DNA from: an uncultured Verrucomicrobiota bacterium
Lineage (GTDB): Bacteria > Verrucomicrobiota > Verrucomicrobiia > Opitutales > Opitutaceae
Length of the DNA stretch: 56,328 bases
Direction: 5' to 3'
Assembly (NCBI GenBank): GCA_903904685.1
Contig: CAIVDS010000102.1
Location: 1-56,328 of the forward strand
The notes under the pieces were generated by a model that did not search any database, was not told the origin of the DNA, and saw only the letters and a program-made list of their open reading frames with translations. Each line of letters starts with the position of its first letter. The first letter of the stretch is position 1. Shown here one piece after another: positions 54,630-56,328 of this stretch. The position numbers were made by a program, and so were the translations under genes.

Positions 54630-56003
54630 TTAACTCCCTGCGATGGCTTCGAGTATTTTTTCAGAAGCGCGTATGCCGCGCTCCATCACGTTGAGGTTAA
54701 AGCTCTCATTGGGCGCGTGCAGGTTGTCCTCGGGCAGGAACAGACCCATCATCACCGAGTCGAGGCCGGTCACGCGCTTGATGTCGGCGATGATCGGCAC
54801 GCTGCCACCTTCGCGCAGGTAAAGCGGCGGCTTGCCAAACACCTCGGCGATGGCCCTGTCCGCAGCGCGGAAGGCCTTCGCCAGCATGGGAGACTGTTTT
54901 TTGGGGGTGTTGGAGCGGTCGGGTGGCACGACGACGTAAGGCGTACCCTCGTGCTGGTCGATGATCTCGCAGGTCACATCCTTCGGCATACGTTCGCGAA
55001 TGGCCTCATAGAGAAGCGCCCGGATCTTCGCCGGTTTCTGGTTGGCCACGAGACGGCAGCTGATTTTCACGAACGCTTTGCTGGGGATCACAGTCTTGGT
55101 CCCCTCGCCCTGATAGCCGCCTCCAATGCCGTTGAACTCCAGCGTGGGCAACACGCGCGTCGCCTCGAAAGGCGTGAACCCCGGCGGCGTGTGAAACGCC
55201 GGGATGCCGAGAAACTCTCGATATTTCCCCAGGTCCGTGCCGAGCTTGCGAATCTGCTCCCGCTCCCACTCCTCTACCGGCATCACATCGTCATAAAAAC
55301 CGTTGATCGCCACCCGCCCGTCGGGCGTGTGCAACGAGGCGCACAGCTCCGTCACGGCTTGGATCGGATTACGCAAAACGCCGCCGTGCAGACCGGAGTG
55401 CAAGTCGCTCTTCGGACCGGTCACGATCACGTCGCACAACACCAACCCGCGCAGGCCGCAGGTGATCACGATCTGGTCCGGCGTCGGAATGCCGGTGTCG
55501 GAGAGGAACACAAAGTCGCCCTGTTTGAGACGATCGCTGTGCGTTGCCAGAAATTTAGGAAAACTCGGGCTGCCCATTTCTTCCTCCCCCTCGATCATAA
55601 AGGTAATGCGTAGCGGCAGATCGGGGCGGCGCTCCAGCAAGCGGGCCACCGCCGAGATGTGCGTCATAAGAGGTCCCTTGTTGTCGGCGGAACCGCGACC
55701 ATAGAGACGATCGCCACGGATCTCCGGCTCGAACGCGGGGGATTTCCAGAGGTTGAGCGGATCGGCCGGCTGCACGTCGTAGTGGCCGTAGATGATCACG
55801 TGCGGCCAGGTCGGATTGGCGCCGCGCGTTGCCAAGATGATCGGGTGCAGGTCGGTTTTCACCACCTCGACCGAAAAGCCGATCGAGGTCAGCAAGCCGC
55901 CGACAAAGTCCTGCGCGCCCTTCATGCCCGCCTTGCATGCGGGATCAGCGGATACGCTGGGATGACGGATGAATTCCTTCAGCTTTTCGACGGGATCGAA
56001 CAT
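54630..56003 (-). CDS. M20-family dipeptidase
   Basis: A 457-residue dinuclear zinc peptidase of the M20 family (carboxypeptidase/dipeptidase type). Metal ligands and catalytic acids are visible in IIYGHYDVQPAD, YGRGSADNKGPLM, the EGEEEMGSPSF glutamates, FLSDTGIP and LHAPNESFN. A lid domain lies at about 195-320. It probably hydrolyses short peptides in the cytoplasm. It converges with glnS across 60 bases and is 85 bases downstream of the M48 gene, which is on the same strand. Confidence 0.92.
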   Translation of the reverse strand: MFDPVEKLKEFIRHPSVSADPACKAGMKGAQDFVGGLLTSIGFSVEVVKTDLHPIILATRGANPTWPHVIIYGHYDVQPADPLNLWKSPAFEPEIRGDRLYGRGSADNKGPLMTHISAVARLLERRPDLPLRITFMIEGEEEMGSPSFPKFLATHSDRLKQGDFVFLSDTGIPTPDQIVITCGLRGLVLCDVIVTGPKSDLHSGLHGGVLRNPIQAVTELCASLHTPDGRVAINGFYDDVMPVEEWEREQIRKLGTDLGKYREFLGIPAFHTPPGFTPFEATRVLPTLEFNGIGGGYQGEGTKTVIPSKAFVKISCRLVANQKPAKIRALLYEAIRERMPKDVTCEIIDQHEGTPYVVVPPDRSNTPKKQSPMLAKAFRAADRAIAEVFGKPPLYLREGGSVPIIADIKRVTGLDSVMMGLFLPEDNLHAPNESFNLNVMERGIRASEKILEAIAGS

Positions 56004-56088
56004 GGCCGCAACGGTGGAGGATTCGACGAATGGGCGCTAGCGGAAAGCGCAACGGGCTTCACCGGACCAGCCCGTCCTTCGGCAACGC

Positions 56089-56328
56089 CTATTTTGAGGC
56101 TTCGTAACGCGCCTTGCTCGCCTGGTAGAGCGGCATGTATTGCGGGGCGAGTTGCGAGAGGTTCGCGATGCGATCCGCGTCGGCCGGATGCGTGGAGAGA
56201 AACGCCGGCGGTTTCGTGCCGCCCTGCGCGGCCATTTTCCTCCAGAACACCGCCGCCGCCCGCGGATCGTAACCCGCCCCGGCGGCGAACTTGATGCCGA
56301 TGCTGTCGGCCTCCGACTCGTGCAAGCG
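56089..56328 (-). CDS. M48-type zinc metalloprotease, C-terminal fragment (partial)
   Basis: Only the last 79 codons are in the window; the gene starts beyond base 56328. The remaining sequence begins LHESEADSIGIKFAAGAGYD, in which ESEAD provides the third zinc ligand of M48/BepA-LoiP-type proteases, followed by AAVFWRKMAA and FLSTHPADADRIANL, typical of the family's C-terminal part. The HExxH motif must lie outside. These are usually periplasmic quality-control proteases. Confidence 0.85.
   Translation of the reverse strand, partial: RLHESEADSIGIKFAAGAGYDPRAAAVFWRKMAAQGGTKPPAFLSTHPADADRIANLSQLAPQYMPLYQASKARYEASK

Overview
The window looks like chromosomal DNA of a high-GC, Gram-negative bacterium, most likely Verrucomicrobiota (Opitutaceae-like). 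Pointers are an mcsA-mcsB-clpC heat-shock cluster, a type IV-like pseudopilin, FadL-type and lipoprotein envelope proteins, many hybrid histidine kinases, and secreted NHL/CBM9-like beta-propeller proteins. The taxonomic call is inference; there is no rRNA or tRNA in the window.

Layout. 1-3860: clpC (partial), mcsB and mcsA, then ilvE, and a divergent pseudopilin gene ending at a clear terminator. 3905-5623: CBS/DRTGG-type inorganic pyrophosphatase. 5653-5744: a nested inverted repeat. 5780-15628: a signalling locus. A leftward operon holds a sensor kinase with pseudo-receiver, a FadL-like outer-membrane channel and a receiver-kinase. A divergent, lower-GC rightward operon holds a LuxD-like acyl hydrolase fused to a methyltransferase, a membrane-embedded GAF kinase and a GAF-PAS-receiver protein. 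This has the synthase/sensor/receiver layout of an autoinducer system and is my main candidate for something undescribed.

15719-22939: housekeeping genes (prmC, prfA, a HAD phosphatase, hemH) and a large PAS hybrid kinase. 22943-34724: a nine-gene leftward operon, mostly with 4-base overlaps. It encodes a SulP anion transporter, a NuoL-like protein, an HTH-EIIA regulator, and HyfB, HyfC, HyfE, HyfF, HyfG and fused HyfH/HyfI-like subunits. The large subunit lacks the NiFe cysteines, so this is an energy-converting-hydrogenase-related (Ehr-type) complex, not a hydrogenase. Linked to SulP and an EIIA protein, it may be an ion- or bicarbonate-coupling machine (second candidate).

34908-42455: a zinc-ribbon protein, a sigma-54 activator with a defective receiver, ruvC, a TSUP transporter, recF, a TPR-ankyrin lipoprotein and a small DMT-like protein. 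42594-52601: a DUF1003 protein, sugar isomerase and Gfo/Idh oxidoreductase divergent from a cytochrome P450, and secreted propeller proteins, one of which is split by a frameshift or a coupled overlap. 52770-56328: glnS, an M20 dipeptidase and the end of an M48 metalloprotease. No CRISPR array, insertion sequence, rRNA or tRNA was seen. No gene-free stretch exceeds 300 bases; the longest, 45374-45647, is a divergent leader.
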